This document shows, piece by piece, positions 35,337-46,510 of a stretch of 64,000 bases of DNA. Below the pieces are notes generated by a model that worked only from the letters and a program-made list of their open reading frames with translations, was not told the origin of the DNA and did not search any database. The stretch's first letter is position 1. Every line of letters begins with the position of its first letter. The DNA is from Diprion similis (lineage: Eukaryota > Arthropoda > Insecta > Hymenoptera > Diprionidae): contig NC_060110.1 in the NCBI RefSeq assembly GCF_021155765.1, positions 17,072,001-17,136,000 on the forward strand, in the 5' to 3' direction. The position numbers and the translations under genes are program-made.

Positions 35337-37778
35337 ATGTCGAGCGAAAGCGTCAAAACGGTGAGTGTATTTCATTACAGCTTAACGAAGCGCTCGTTTT
35401 GTATGCATTATCTTGCCATTTTGAGAGAGCATGCAGATTATAAACAAAGGTCTACATAATATTCTACAAGCTCTAACTAGTGTTCGGATTACCGTGTTTT
35501 TCAATGTTCCATTCGTTTTTAACCAGGATTGTACTTGACTCGAGGAAACCTCTTGATGAATTGTTTTATGAGAAACCGGACGTATAGGGAGATAACACAA
35601 TATTATTGCAACTACACATATGCATTCATGCTGCACCTAACCCCTAGGTCGTGCATTCTTTTCAGATTAGTCATATCATTGAATCAATAACGCTGTTTTC
35701 AAACAGGCTTCCATGCAAGTTCAATGGAAAAACAACCTTAAGTCGTGGAGACTGGTATTAGAAAATGAGAATTTCTTTCATTTGCGATAGATAGATATTA
35801 CGTCGGGTATACGAAAGTTGGTGATTGTTTACAAAACATACGACGTTTTTTGTCTCATGTTCGTGCTTTGTCGGCATATTATTTATCAGCCCCAAAATTG
35901 GATCTGGTAGTTATATTCATTTATAATTTTACTGCAGTTTGCCAGCCTTGAGACGCCTGGATATGTTGGCTTTGCTAATCTACCAAATCAGGTTCATCGG
36001 AAGTCTGTTAAAAAAGGGTTCGAATTCACTTTAATGGTCGTTGGGGAGTCAGGCCTTGGAAAATCAACGCTGGTGAATAGCCTGTTTCTCACAGATTTGT
36101 ACCCGGAAAGAATTATTCCTGATGCAGTTGGTTAGTAAATACAGAAATGCCTAGTCTCAGTACAACAATCACATTTTATATTCTAATAAATCAATAGATA
36201 TCTATCCCAATCAATAAATGATTCCCAGTGCATTGATATTTTACTGTATTTTATGCATTTTTTTGCAGAAAAAACGAATCAGACTGTGAAACTTGATGCT
36301 TCAACTGTAGAAATTGAGGAACGAGGTGTGAAACTTAGATTGACAGTAGTAGACACTCCTGGATATGGAGATGCTATCGACAATACAGACAGTTTCAGGG
36401 CCATTATTCAGTATATTGATGACCAATTCGAAAGATTTCTTAGAGACGAAAGTGGCCTTAATCGTAGAAATATTGTGGATAACAGAATTCATTGCTGTTT
36501 CTACTTTATATCTCCTTTTGGTCACGGGTGAGCATTAATCAAAGCTTGTTTGTACCATGGAATATGAATATGACTCACGTGTAATTTTTATACAAAGTTC
36601 CGATCACATGGATAGTCTATATTTAGACTTTCCAGCTGTCTAAGGGTTAAGAAAGAGGCGTCCGAATTATGTATCGTGAAACTTTTTGCTTACTTGCAGA
36701 ATAAGTTTTTTCACAATATAATTACAACGTTACAATCTCTGCCCTTCCCCATTTGTAGAAGTTAACCAATACTGATCCTTTTTAGAAAATCAAAGTCACT
36801 AACATAGTGTGTCTTTAGGTTAAAGCCTTTGGATATTGAATTTATGAAACAACTGCACAACAAGGTCAATATTGTACCAGTCATAGCAAAGGCGGATGTT
36901 CTAACGAAAAAGGAAGTTCTTCGTTTGAAGAAACGTGTTATGGAGGAAATCGAAGGTAATGGTATCAAGATATACCCACTTCCAGACTGTGATAGCGATG
37001 AAGATGAAGATTACAAGGAGCAAGTGAGACAGTTGAAGGAAGCAGTACCATTTGCAGTTTGTGGTGCAAATACCCTCTTAGAAGTAAAAGGGAGAAAAGT
37101 TAGAGGGCGATTGTATCCGTGGGGTGTTGTGGAAGTAGAAAATCCTGATCATTGTGACTTCATAAAACTGAGGACAATGCTTATGTAAGTTTCGAACATA
37201 ATTTGCACAGTTCATTCTATCGTGCTATGCAAGGCTAGCATAACTACTTATGTTTCATCAGGTTTATAATTATTCTTTTGTACACTCCATTAAACTTGAG
37301 TTGAAAAATTCACATTCTCACTTCTATTGATTGTTATAACTTTTATATCTCTTTACATTTTGCAGAACACACATGCAAGATCTTCAAGAAGTTACGCAAG
37401 AGGTTCATTACGAAAATTATCGTTCTGAAAGATTAGCCAAGGGAGCTCCCGCGCCACCGAGACGTCAAACGTATGTAACCCAATGGTTTGATTCAAAAGA
37501 AGTCCTCTACGAATTTTAGGATCAATATATTTATACACTATGGGTTTATATTTTCTTTTTGTTTTTGCACGATTGTCATATGTTAGGTAACAATAATCTA
37601 ATCCTGAATTATTTTATAATTGATTGATTCATTTTCCACTCACAGGATTATAGAGTCCGAAAAGACGAATAATGTGAGTGAAAAAGACCGTATTTTACAA
37701 GAAAAGGAAGCGGAATTACGACGCATGCAGGAAATGGTGGCTCAAATGCAGGCCCAAATGCAACAACAACAACCTTAG
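35337..37778 (+). CDS. Septin1: Septin of the Sep1 (SEPT2) group, complete
   Basis: Septins are GTP-binding proteins that build hetero-oligomeric filaments at the cell cortex and cleavage furrow. Exons: 35337-35360, 35941-36130, 36269-36527, 36819-37184, 37366-37470 and 37646-37778. All are GT-AG with matching phases, giving 358 residues against about 361 in Drosophila Sep1. Motifs: polybasic [11 protein letters not shown] before the G domain; P-loop GESGLGKST (44-52); DTPGYGD (100-106); AKAD (181-184); septin-unique element [15 protein letters not shown]; a short C-terminal coiled coil ([18 protein letters not shown], then Gln-rich). Most of the chain is nearly identical to Drosophila Sep1 as I remember it. 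The start is the ATG of a 24-base first exon (MSSESVKT), followed by the conserved [16 protein letters not shown]. Nothing is missing. It lies tail-to-tail with Tim22. Confidence 0.96.
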
Positions 37779-38253
37779 AATTCAAAAACATTTGAATATA
37801 TCTTGAGGGTAAAATCTCCATCTTGCCAGGTGCCAAAAGTCGAAAGAAACTACATTTCTGTCTTAAATTTTGATTCGCAAAAAGGAGTGGTCCAATAATT
37901 GGTATTATTTTTGGAATTTACCATTCCAAAATTCCAGATCAGAATTGATTTTATTTTACCACTAATTTGTAGGACATAGTACAATTTTTTTACTTCTCAT
38001 CATAGTTTATAATTTTTTAATTGTGAATGTTTATGTGCTGTGGGACGTGCATATTGAGTGATAGAAGCTAAACCAAAAAAAAAAATAACCAAGACACATA
38101 ACATTTGTTACTTACATATCTGTGTGCATTGTAAAAAGAAATATGAAGAGTGCCTTGCAGTATTTTTTTTTCTACGAAATGTGTATCCTTTTAGCCAGCT
38201 TGTTCAGCACAACCCGCACTTTTACATAATTACTTGGTGAAAATTACTTTCAG

Positions 38254-38259
38254 AATAAA
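38254..38259 (+). terminator. Candidate poly(A) signal of the septin gene
   Basis: AATAAA about 475 bases past the septin stop, in AT-rich 3' flank. It is a plausible end of the transcript, though later hexamers could also be used. Confidence 0.4.
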
Positions 38260-39055
38260 CTTTCCGAGGTAGAGTAAATATGACGATATCGAGCCGTTCC
38301 TGACAAGAAGATTAGCCAATTTCTTATCCTGAATGATACCCATTAGTTTTTGCTTGCAATCGTAATGAAAAGACCACATGTCCACATGTATGTTGAAATA
38401 TGTTCCATATTGTGTGTGGGATATGAAGCTAAAAAATCTCATAATTCGTACAAATTTTCCTCATATCAAAGTTATGATTAAATATACTGCCAGTTTTAGG
38501 TAATGCAAATTCCTAAATGTTAACAAGCAATTAGAATCTTATTAGGTATTGGCGAATTTTGGAAATGAGAGAAAAGTATATATTTTCTATAAACAAAATA
38601 GGTTTAATTGTTCGTTGTGACGACGCATTTAATCTGTACTGATCTACATATAATATTTTTGTCACCTCTGTTTAAGTGGAATTTTTCGGCTTTGTACAAT
38701 TGCATTTTCTAAGTGAAAGCCTTTTATTATTCCTAACCTTCATTAGGAGGCATCATTATATTACCCTAATATCATTTTTATTGGCATTGAGAAAGTGAAG
38801 TTTGACCAAGGAATTGTCAACTATTTTGCAAATCTTTAATTAGGTAGGTACTATGAGCGTGTAAGAAAATGTAATGCAAAACAAATGTATATGAACTATT
38901 TTAATACAGATTAATAGATTTTGACAACTCCTTCGTCAAGCCAAGTGATTTTAATCTAAAAATTAAGTCTTATCCTGTGTAAAATTTTGATCTTCTCTAT
39001 ATTTTAAATCGAAAAAAATATATATTATTGACATATAAAAATGACTTATTCAACT

Positions 39056-39061
39056 TTTATT
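39056..39061 (-). terminator. Candidate poly(A) signal of Tim22
   Basis: AATAAA on the minus strand, about 72 bases after the Tim22 stop codon. This fits a short 3' UTR. Confidence 0.5.
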
Positions 39062-39132
39062 ACACTATTGTTGCATGTTATTTACATTTAACAAGTATTA
39101 CACAATAAATAATCTATTTTTGTCTAAGGAAT

Positions 39133-40423
39133 TCAAGATTTATGCATGTAGTAATCTATCGCTGTTGAAAATGCTGCAAAACCTGCAGCACCAACAAGAC
39201 CTGCCTTGAGTCCAGCTAAAAATATTAGGTAAAATAATATATCACAAGGATTTTTAATGTTCCAAGTTTGATGATGACATTTCAATTCTTTAATATATGT
39301 ATGTCAAGTTTCGCCAATTCTGTACAAATGCATGACAGATTTGTTGTACATTTTGAGAGATTTGCTTTGTAACATAAGTGTAGAGAAGTAGTTTCCTAGT
39401 ATATTTTTAATTTCGAATCAGTATAAAAGAAACTTCAAGTAAGGAACCAACTCGGATTTAAGTGATTGAATTTTAATATGTAAAATTTTATTGTAGTGTA
39501 GCAAAAGCCATGACACATCACATAATCTTAAAAAATTAAAAACGAATGTGTGAGTGTGCGCAATGATTAAGGGTGTAAATTTGTTTGATTTACCTCTGAG
39601 ACCGATAAGTCCACCTGTCACGCCACCAGCATAAGTACCATTTCGCCAGTCAGACTTTCCCCTGTACTGAAAAGTGAGGTGTATTGTACTATTTCCAACG
39701 GATTCATGTATGATCTTTTAATTAGAACTAGAGAGTAGATAAAATTTTGGAAAGTAATCGAGATCCCAACCAGAGGATAGGTTAAAGTATTGTTAGTGCT
39801 ATAATGTAATTCTTACTGATTCTATGGTACATTCAACAGCTGAGAACACACATCCTACAACAGCAAAGTTTTTGGCATATCCAAGTGTTGTCGTCTTCAT
39901 TTCTCTGAATATTTCACGTGCTGTTTGCTGTTTTTCCACGCTAGCAACGTTTGGATTTACACTGGAAGAAAACAGACCGATAGCTGCGCCAAGACCGTAG
40001 CCTATCGACATAATTCATTATAAGTTGGTGATGTGGATTCAAAGCAGTTTGGAAAAATTTCATGCGAGTGGTCATTTATGAATCAGGATCAAGATACACC
40101 TCATTTTTTAATCCTAAGTAATCTTCTATACACTACCAGGTGATATGGTTAACGCAACCATTGGAAAATAAAAACTACATACCCATAACGCAACTCATAA
40201 AGCTTTTGAAGATGCAGCTCTCCATGACAGACTCCATGAGTTTCTCATCATTTGTCTTTATCTTGACGGGGCCCATTACTCTAGGTATAATGATGTTGTC
40301 TCTGAAACGTTGTTGAGTGCCGACGAAATGTATAGCTATTTTATCCATGTCAGGATCAGTCATAAATACTCTCTTATCTCCTTCGGGCGTCGGCGGCGGC
40401 TTTGGTGGGCTGAAGGAAAACAT
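39133..40423 (-). CDS. Tim22: Tim22, mitochondrial inner-membrane carrier translocase subunit, complete
   Basis: Tim22 is the channel-forming core of the TIM22 complex, which inserts metabolite carriers and Tim17/23-type proteins into the mitochondrial inner membrane. Exons on the minus strand: 40423-40183, 40001-39817, 39666-39594 and 39215-39133. All are GT-AG with matching phases, giving 193 residues against about 194 in human TIMM22. A hydrophilic N-terminal part with a Pro-rich stretch ([14 protein letters not shown]) precedes the Tim17/Tim22/Tim23 domain, with four hydrophobic segments marked by [50 protein letters not shown] and [19 protein letters not shown]. The pair of Cys seen in Tim22 is present (SCVMG and VGCVF). 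The chosen ATG gives the expected length. It is complete and looks functional. Confidence 0.95.
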
Positions 40424-40659
40424 CTCTGCGATTATTGCACACTGAAAAATGTGGAATATGACACACTTCTCTTAAAAATTGATCAATCTACGTGAGGGAC
40501 ACGGCAATTCGCAAATACACATTTTGGAGGTTAGGGCTGGTTAGGCCTCTGACCAGTGTTGAGTGTGGTGACTGGTGATCATGCGCCATAGACGACCGTA
40601 GACCACCCGTAGGCCTTTATGAGTGGCTCTGTGTTATGCGTACATTCTGCGCTTGCGCT
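40424..40659. promoter_or_regulatory. Tim22 upstream region
   Basis: Short CpG-containing flank directly before the Tim22 start and the repeat nest. No clear core promoter motif is visible. Confidence 0.3.
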
Positions 40660-41600
40660 GATGTCAGTTAAATCGTCCAAATTTTGCGCAAAAGTCCAAT
40701 GGGGTTAGCCTTGTTTTTTGCGATTGTCAGAGCTCGGAAACCTTTCCTCTCAGAATCGTTTTGCGGGATTCATTTTTCACTAATGGGACCCTCATAAATG
40801 CGAAAAAGACATGGAAACGGGCGTGGGACCAACAGTAGAGGAATTACAAAGGAAATCAATCGTTTTTTGGCTGTAACTCTTGATCCGCTGCTCGCAGTAT
40901 GTTCAAACTGCGATCAATCAAGTCCTCTTACTAAATTGCGTTAAGTAAGGTATTAATAGATCGATTTCAGCATTTTTAAAAATTCGAGAAGAATGGATTG
41001 AAAAAAATACGGAGAATATTCATACATTTCGTCTCCTGCAGAGGTGCATTGCACTTGTACTTAGGCTGAAACTTACAATTAAACTGCGCTTGAACACTAA
41101 AATCAATGTAATGCAATGTATATATATCGCAGCGATTTTTTCTTGTGTAGAAGTTAGGCTCCTTGCAAATGTTCGTTTATTATATTGCATTTTTTTGTCT
41201 TGAACTCCAAAATAATTGGAAAAATTATACCAATTATAACAGTGATGTTATTTTAGTTATTATTAGTATCTTATATCATTATCAGTATGATGTACTAGTA
41301 TAAGATATTAGAATTATACTATTCGAAAACTTGGTTAAGTAGTGTACACTGGCACCCAAACACTTGTACTAGAACTAAGGCACATTGAATAAACTGGAAC
41401 TTAAACGTTGAAGCCATGAGTTTGTGCGTTTCTCTTTTCACCTCTTTCAAAACTCGGTGCAAATTTGATATATTTCAGCCGTGAGTTTTGATTTGTTGTT
41501 GACAACGTATTCCATAGTGCTTGTCTATAAAGCTCTATAAGGAGCTGTTCAAGATATAAGAAAATAAACTGATTCATTCTCATTACTGAAGAATATGATT
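40660..41600. repeat. Left copy of a diverged dispersed module next to the satellite
   Basis: This stretch shares several phrases with DNA on the far side of the satellite. GCAAAAGTCCAATGGGGTTA here matches GCAAAAGTCGAAATAGGTTA near 46345. CTCAGAATCGTTTTGCGGGA here matches CTCAGAATCGTTTTGCAGGA near 46407. GAGGTGCATTGCACTTGTAC near 41040 matches GAGGTACATTGCACCTGTGC near 45862. No coding frame was found. It looks like an old, diverged repeat family. Confidence 0.65.
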
Positions 41601-44600
41601 CTGAGTGGACGTAACACGTAAGTAAGCGATCACAAGTCCTCTTAAGCGAGCAGGCATGCCTTTAGACATACAGCATGGATATCACAAGCAGTCAATCAAT
41701 CAGTCCCTGTTTTTGATCGACCTCCTCGGTTCAGATGTTCTCCTGATACCAGGACTAATTTTCCGCAGAAATTTCTCCGATTCGCCTTATTCTAAGCGGA
41801 CGTAGCATGTAAGCAAGCGATCACAAGCCTTCTCAAGCAAGCAGGCATGCCTTTGGACACACAGCATCGATATCACACGCAATCAATCAGTCAGTCCCTG
41901 TTTTTGATCGACCTCCTCGGCTGAGATGCTCTCCTGATACCAGGAGTAATTTTACGCTGAAATTTCTCCGATTCGCCTTATTCTAAGCGGACGTAGCATG
42001 TAAGCAAGCGATCACAAGCCTTCTCAAGCAAGCAGGCATGCCTTTGGACACACAGCATCGATATCACACGCAATCAATCAGTCAGTCCCTGTTTTTGATC
42101 GACCTCCTCGGCTGAGATGCTCTCCTGATACCAGGAGTAATTTTACGCTAAAATTTCTCCGATCCGCTTAATTCTATATGGCAGTAGTATGTAAGTAAGC
42201 GATCACAAGCCCTCTCAAGCAAGCAGGCATGCCTTTGGACACACAGCATCGATATCTCATGCAATCAATCAGTCAGCCCCTGTTTTTGATCGACCTCCTC
42301 GGCTGAGATGCTCTCCTGATACCAGGAGTAATTTTACGCTAAAATTTCTCCGATCCGCTTAATTCTATATGGTAGTAGCATGTAAGTAAGCGATCACAAG
42401 CCCTCTCAAGCAAGCAGGCATGCCTTTGGACACACAGCATCGATATCTCATGCAATCAATCAGTCAGCCCCTGTTTTTGATCGACCTCCTCGGCTGAGAT
42501 GCTCTCCTGATACCAGGAGTAATTTTGCGCTGAAATTTCTCCGATTCATCTTATTCTAAGCGGACGTAGCATGTAAGCAAGCAATCACAAGCCTTCTCAA
42601 GCAAGCAGGCATGCCTTTAGACACACAGCATCGATATCTCATGCAATCAATCAGTCAGTCCCTGTTTTTGATCGACCTCCTCGGCTGAGATGCTCTCCTG
42701 ATACCAGGAGTAATTTTACGCTGAAATTTCTCCGATTCATCTTATTCTAAGCGGAAGTAGCATGTAAGCAAGCAATCACAAGCCTTCTCAAGCAAGCAGG
42801 CATGCCTTTAGACACACAGCATCGATATCTCATGCAATCAATCAGTCAGTCCCTGTTTTTGATCGACCTCCTCGGCTGAGATGCTCTCCTGATACCAGGA
42901 GTAATTTTACGCTGAAATTTCTCCGATTCATCTTATTCTAAGCGGAAGTAGCATGTAAGCAAGCAATCACAAGCCTTCTCAAGCAAGCAGGCATGCCTTT
43001 AGACACACAGCATCGATATCTCATGCAATCAATCAGTCAGTCCCTGTTTTTGATCGACCTCCTCGGCTGAGATGCTCTCCTGATACCAGGAGTAATTTTA
43101 CGCTGAAATTTCTCCGATTCGCCTTATTCTAAGCGGACGTAGCATGTAAGCAAGCGATCACAAGCCTTCTCAAGCAAGCAGGCATGCCTTTAGACACACA
43201 GCATCGATATCTCATGCAATCAATCAGTCAGTCCCTGTTTTTGATCGACCTCCTCAGCTGAGATGCTCTCCTGATACCAGGAGTAATTTTACGCTAAAAT
43301 TTCTCCGATCCGCTTAATTCTATATGGTAGTAGCATGTAAGTAAGCGATCACAAGCCCTCTCAAGCAAGCAGGCATGCCTTTGGACACACAGCATCGATA
43401 TCACACGCAATCAATCAGTCAGTCCCTGTTTTTGATCGACCTCCTCGGCTGAGATGCTCTCCTGATACCAGGAGTAATTTTACGCTGAAATTTCTCCGAT
43501 TCGCCTTATTCTAAGCGGATGTAGCATGTAAGCAAGCGATCACAAGCCTTCTCAAGCAAGCAGGCATGCCTTTAGACACACAGCATCGATATCTCATGCA
43601 ATCAATCAGTCAGTCCCTGTTTTTGATCGACCTCCTCGGCTGAGATGCTCTCCTGATACCAGGAGTAATTTTACGCTGAAATTTCTCCGATCCGCTTAAT
43701 TCTATATGGCAGTAGTATGTAAGTAAGCGATCACAAGCCCTCTCAAGCAAGCAGGCATGCCTTTGGACACACAGCATCGATATCTCATGCAATCAATCAG
43801 TCAGCCCCTGTTTTTGATCGACCTCCTCGGCTGAGATGCTCTCCTGATACCAGGAGTAATTTTACGCTAAAATTTCTCCGATCCGCTTAATTCTATATGG
43901 TAGTAGCATGTAAGTAAGCGATCACAAGCCCTCTCAAGCAAGCAGGCATGCCTTTGGACACACAGCATCGATATCTCATGCAATCAATCAGTCAGCCCCT
44001 GTTTTTGATCGACCTCCTCGGCTGAGATGCCCTCCTGATACCAGGAGTAATTTTGCGCTGAAATTTCTCCGATTCATCTTATTCTAAGCGGACGTAGCAT
44101 GTAAGCAAGCAATCACAAGCCTTCTCAAGCAAGCAGGCATGCCTTTAGACACACAGCATCGATATCTCATGCAATCAATCAGTCAGTCCCTGTTTTTGAT
44201 CGACCTCCTCGGCTGAGATGCTCTCCTGATACCAGGAGTAATTTTACGCTGAAATTTCTCCGATTCATCTTATTCTAAGCGGAAGTAGCATGTAAGCAAG
44301 CAATCACAAGCCTTCTCAAGCAAGCAGGCATGCCTTTAGACACACAGCATCGATATCTCATGCAATCAATCAGTCAGTCCCTGTTTTTGATCGACCTCCT
44401 CGGCTGAGATGCTCTCCTGATACCAGGAGTAATTTTACGCTGAAATTTCTCCGATTCGCCTTATTCTAAGCGGACGTAGCATGTAAGCAAGCGATCACAA
44501 GCCTTCTCAAGCAAGCAGGCATGCCTTTAGACACACAGCATCGATATCTCATGCAATCAATCAGTCAGTCCCTGTTTTTGATCGACCTCCTCAGCTGAGA

Positions 44601-45435
44601 TGCTCTCCTGATACCAGGAGTAATTTTACGCTAAAATTTCTCCGATCCGCTTAATTCTATATGGTAGTAGCATGTAAGTAAGCGATCACAAGCCCTCTCA
44701 AGCAAGCAGGCATGCCTTTGGACACACAGCATCGATATCACACGCAATCAATCAGTCAGTCCCTGTTTTTGATCGACCTCCTCGGCTGAGATGCTCTCCT
44801 GATACCAGGAGTAATTTTACGCTGAAATTTCTCCGATTCGCCTTATTCTAAGCGGACGTAGCATGTAAGCAAGCGATCGCAAGCCCTCTCAAGCAAGCAG
44901 GCATGCCTTTGGACACACAGCATCGATATCACACGCAATCAATCAGTCAGTCCCTGTTTTTGATCGACCTCCTCGGCTGAGATGCTCTCCTGATACCAGG
45001 AGTAATTTTACGCTAAAATTTCTCCGATCCGCTTAATTCTATATGCAGTAGTATGTAAGTAAGCGATCACAAGCCCTCTCAAGCAAGCAGGCATGCCTTT
45101 GGACACACAGCATCGATATCTCATGCAATCAATCAGTCAGTCCCTGTTTTTGATCGACCTCCTCAGCTGAGATGCTCTCCTGATACCAGGAGTAATTTTA
45201 CGCTAAAATTTCTCCGATCCGCTTAATTCTATATGGTAGTAGCATGTAAGTAAGCGATCACAAGCCCTCTCAAGCAAGCAGGCATGCCTTTGGACACACA
45301 GCATCGATATCACACGCAATCAATCAGTCAGTCCCTGTTTTTGATCGACCTCCTCGGCTGAGATGCTCTCCTGATACCAGGAGTAGTTTCAAGCTGAAAT
45401 TTCTCCGATTTGTCTGACTCTAAGTGGAGGCAGCA
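41601..45435. repeat. Satellite array: 20 tandem copies of a 191-bp unit
   Basis: The phrase CAGGCATGCC recurs every 191 bases from 41651 to 45279 (one step is 190), giving 20 copies; the first and last are the most diverged. Each unit has the hairpin sequence CTCCTG-ATAC-CAGGAG, the palindrome GGCATGCC and CAATCAATCAGTCAGTCC. Variants fall in an order that repeats: GCAGTAGTAT at 42181, 43709 and 45045, that is 8 units and then 7 units apart. The array therefore has higher-order structure from recent segmental amplification. Every unit has stops in all useful frames, so it is not coding. Confidence 0.97.
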
Positions 45436-46510
45436 CGTAAGTAAGCAATGCAAAAAGAGCATACGACCAACAGTAATGAAATTACGAAGGAATGCTAACG
45501 TTTTTTCCTGTAACTCTTGATTCGTTGTACGCACTGTATTTAGACTACGTGCATTCGATTTCTCTTGCAAAATCACGCCGATGCAGCATTTTTCGAGATT
45601 GTCAAAATTTTCAGCAAAAACTACAAGCGGTTTGTTTTGCTTTCATCGTTATTTTGCGAACAAAAAACTCTTCGTCCCGGAATCGATTTGTATGACCCTG
45701 TCCAGACGAATTAGACCTTGAGCTACACGGAAAAAGAATGAAAATTAACGTAAGACCTACAGCCGAGGAAATACAAAAACAAACACACAGAAATTTTTTA
45801 CATCATTTATTCTGATTTTGGTTACATAAAATAATACAATGTTATACGTTATACATATGCGGAGGTACATTGCACCTGTGCATAGGGCGGAACCTAATTA
45901 CAAACTACACTAATTACTCTCTGATTTACCACTTTTCATGTGCTGCCCAAGCTAATATGTATTGTACTACTCTACCCTAATGTAATAGTCAGCGTCTTTA
46001 TGGTATGTTCATTCCTTTTTATAATTTTTTGTTAATCTACTGCAATATTGCTTGTTAATTTTTTCACGTACTTCACACTGACACTCGAACATTTTCACTA
46101 GGATTAAGGCGCAATAAACATACTGAAACTGAACTGAAACGAAACTTTGTAGCTATGAATTCTTCATTTTCCCTTCCCGTCTTTTCCACAACCTGATGAA
46201 ATTCACCGTTTTCGACTGTTCCTTTCAATCCGTTGTTCACAGCAAGTCCAAACTGTGTGCAATCGATTCCTTTCGTAAAATTGTGGCGATACACTGCATC
46301 GTAGAATTGATTCCAGCATTTTCCAAAATCCTCAAAATATTTGGCAAAAGTCGAAATAGGTTAGCCTTGCACTTTTGCGTTTTCCAGAGGTTGGACCCTT
46401 CTCGTCTCAGAATCGTTTTGCAGGACTCATCTTCTGCCAATCGCCTCTTCGGAATGCGGAAAAGACACCAAAAAGAGCATTGGACTTCTAATAGAACAAA
46501 TTGATTTCCC
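45436..46510. repeat. Right copies of the dispersed module (at least two, diverged)
   Basis: After the last satellite unit the text GACCAACAGTAATGAAATTA and CTGTAACTCTTGATTCG match GACCAACAGTAGAGGAATTA and CTGTAACTCTTGATCCG in the left copy (about 40828 and 40870). A further copy at about 46190-46510 matches its first part. The unit is around 330 bases, heavily diverged, without coding capacity. Confidence 0.6.

Larger units (their letters stand above)
37779..39132. other. Convergent 3' flanks of septin and Tim22
   Basis: 1.35 kb of AT-rich non-coding DNA holding the 3' UTRs of both genes. It has A and T runs and no open frame with a recognisable product. Confidence 0.7.

Noticed and set aside
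41601..45435. CRISPR-like array
   Set aside because: The 191-bp period is continuous with no unique spacers, and the organism is an insect.
43610..45576. Open frames inside the satellite array
   Set aside because: They end at the same stop in each unit, and the shared C-terminal text (GIRRASQPRRSIKNRD) is only the repeat translated. No start or splice context.
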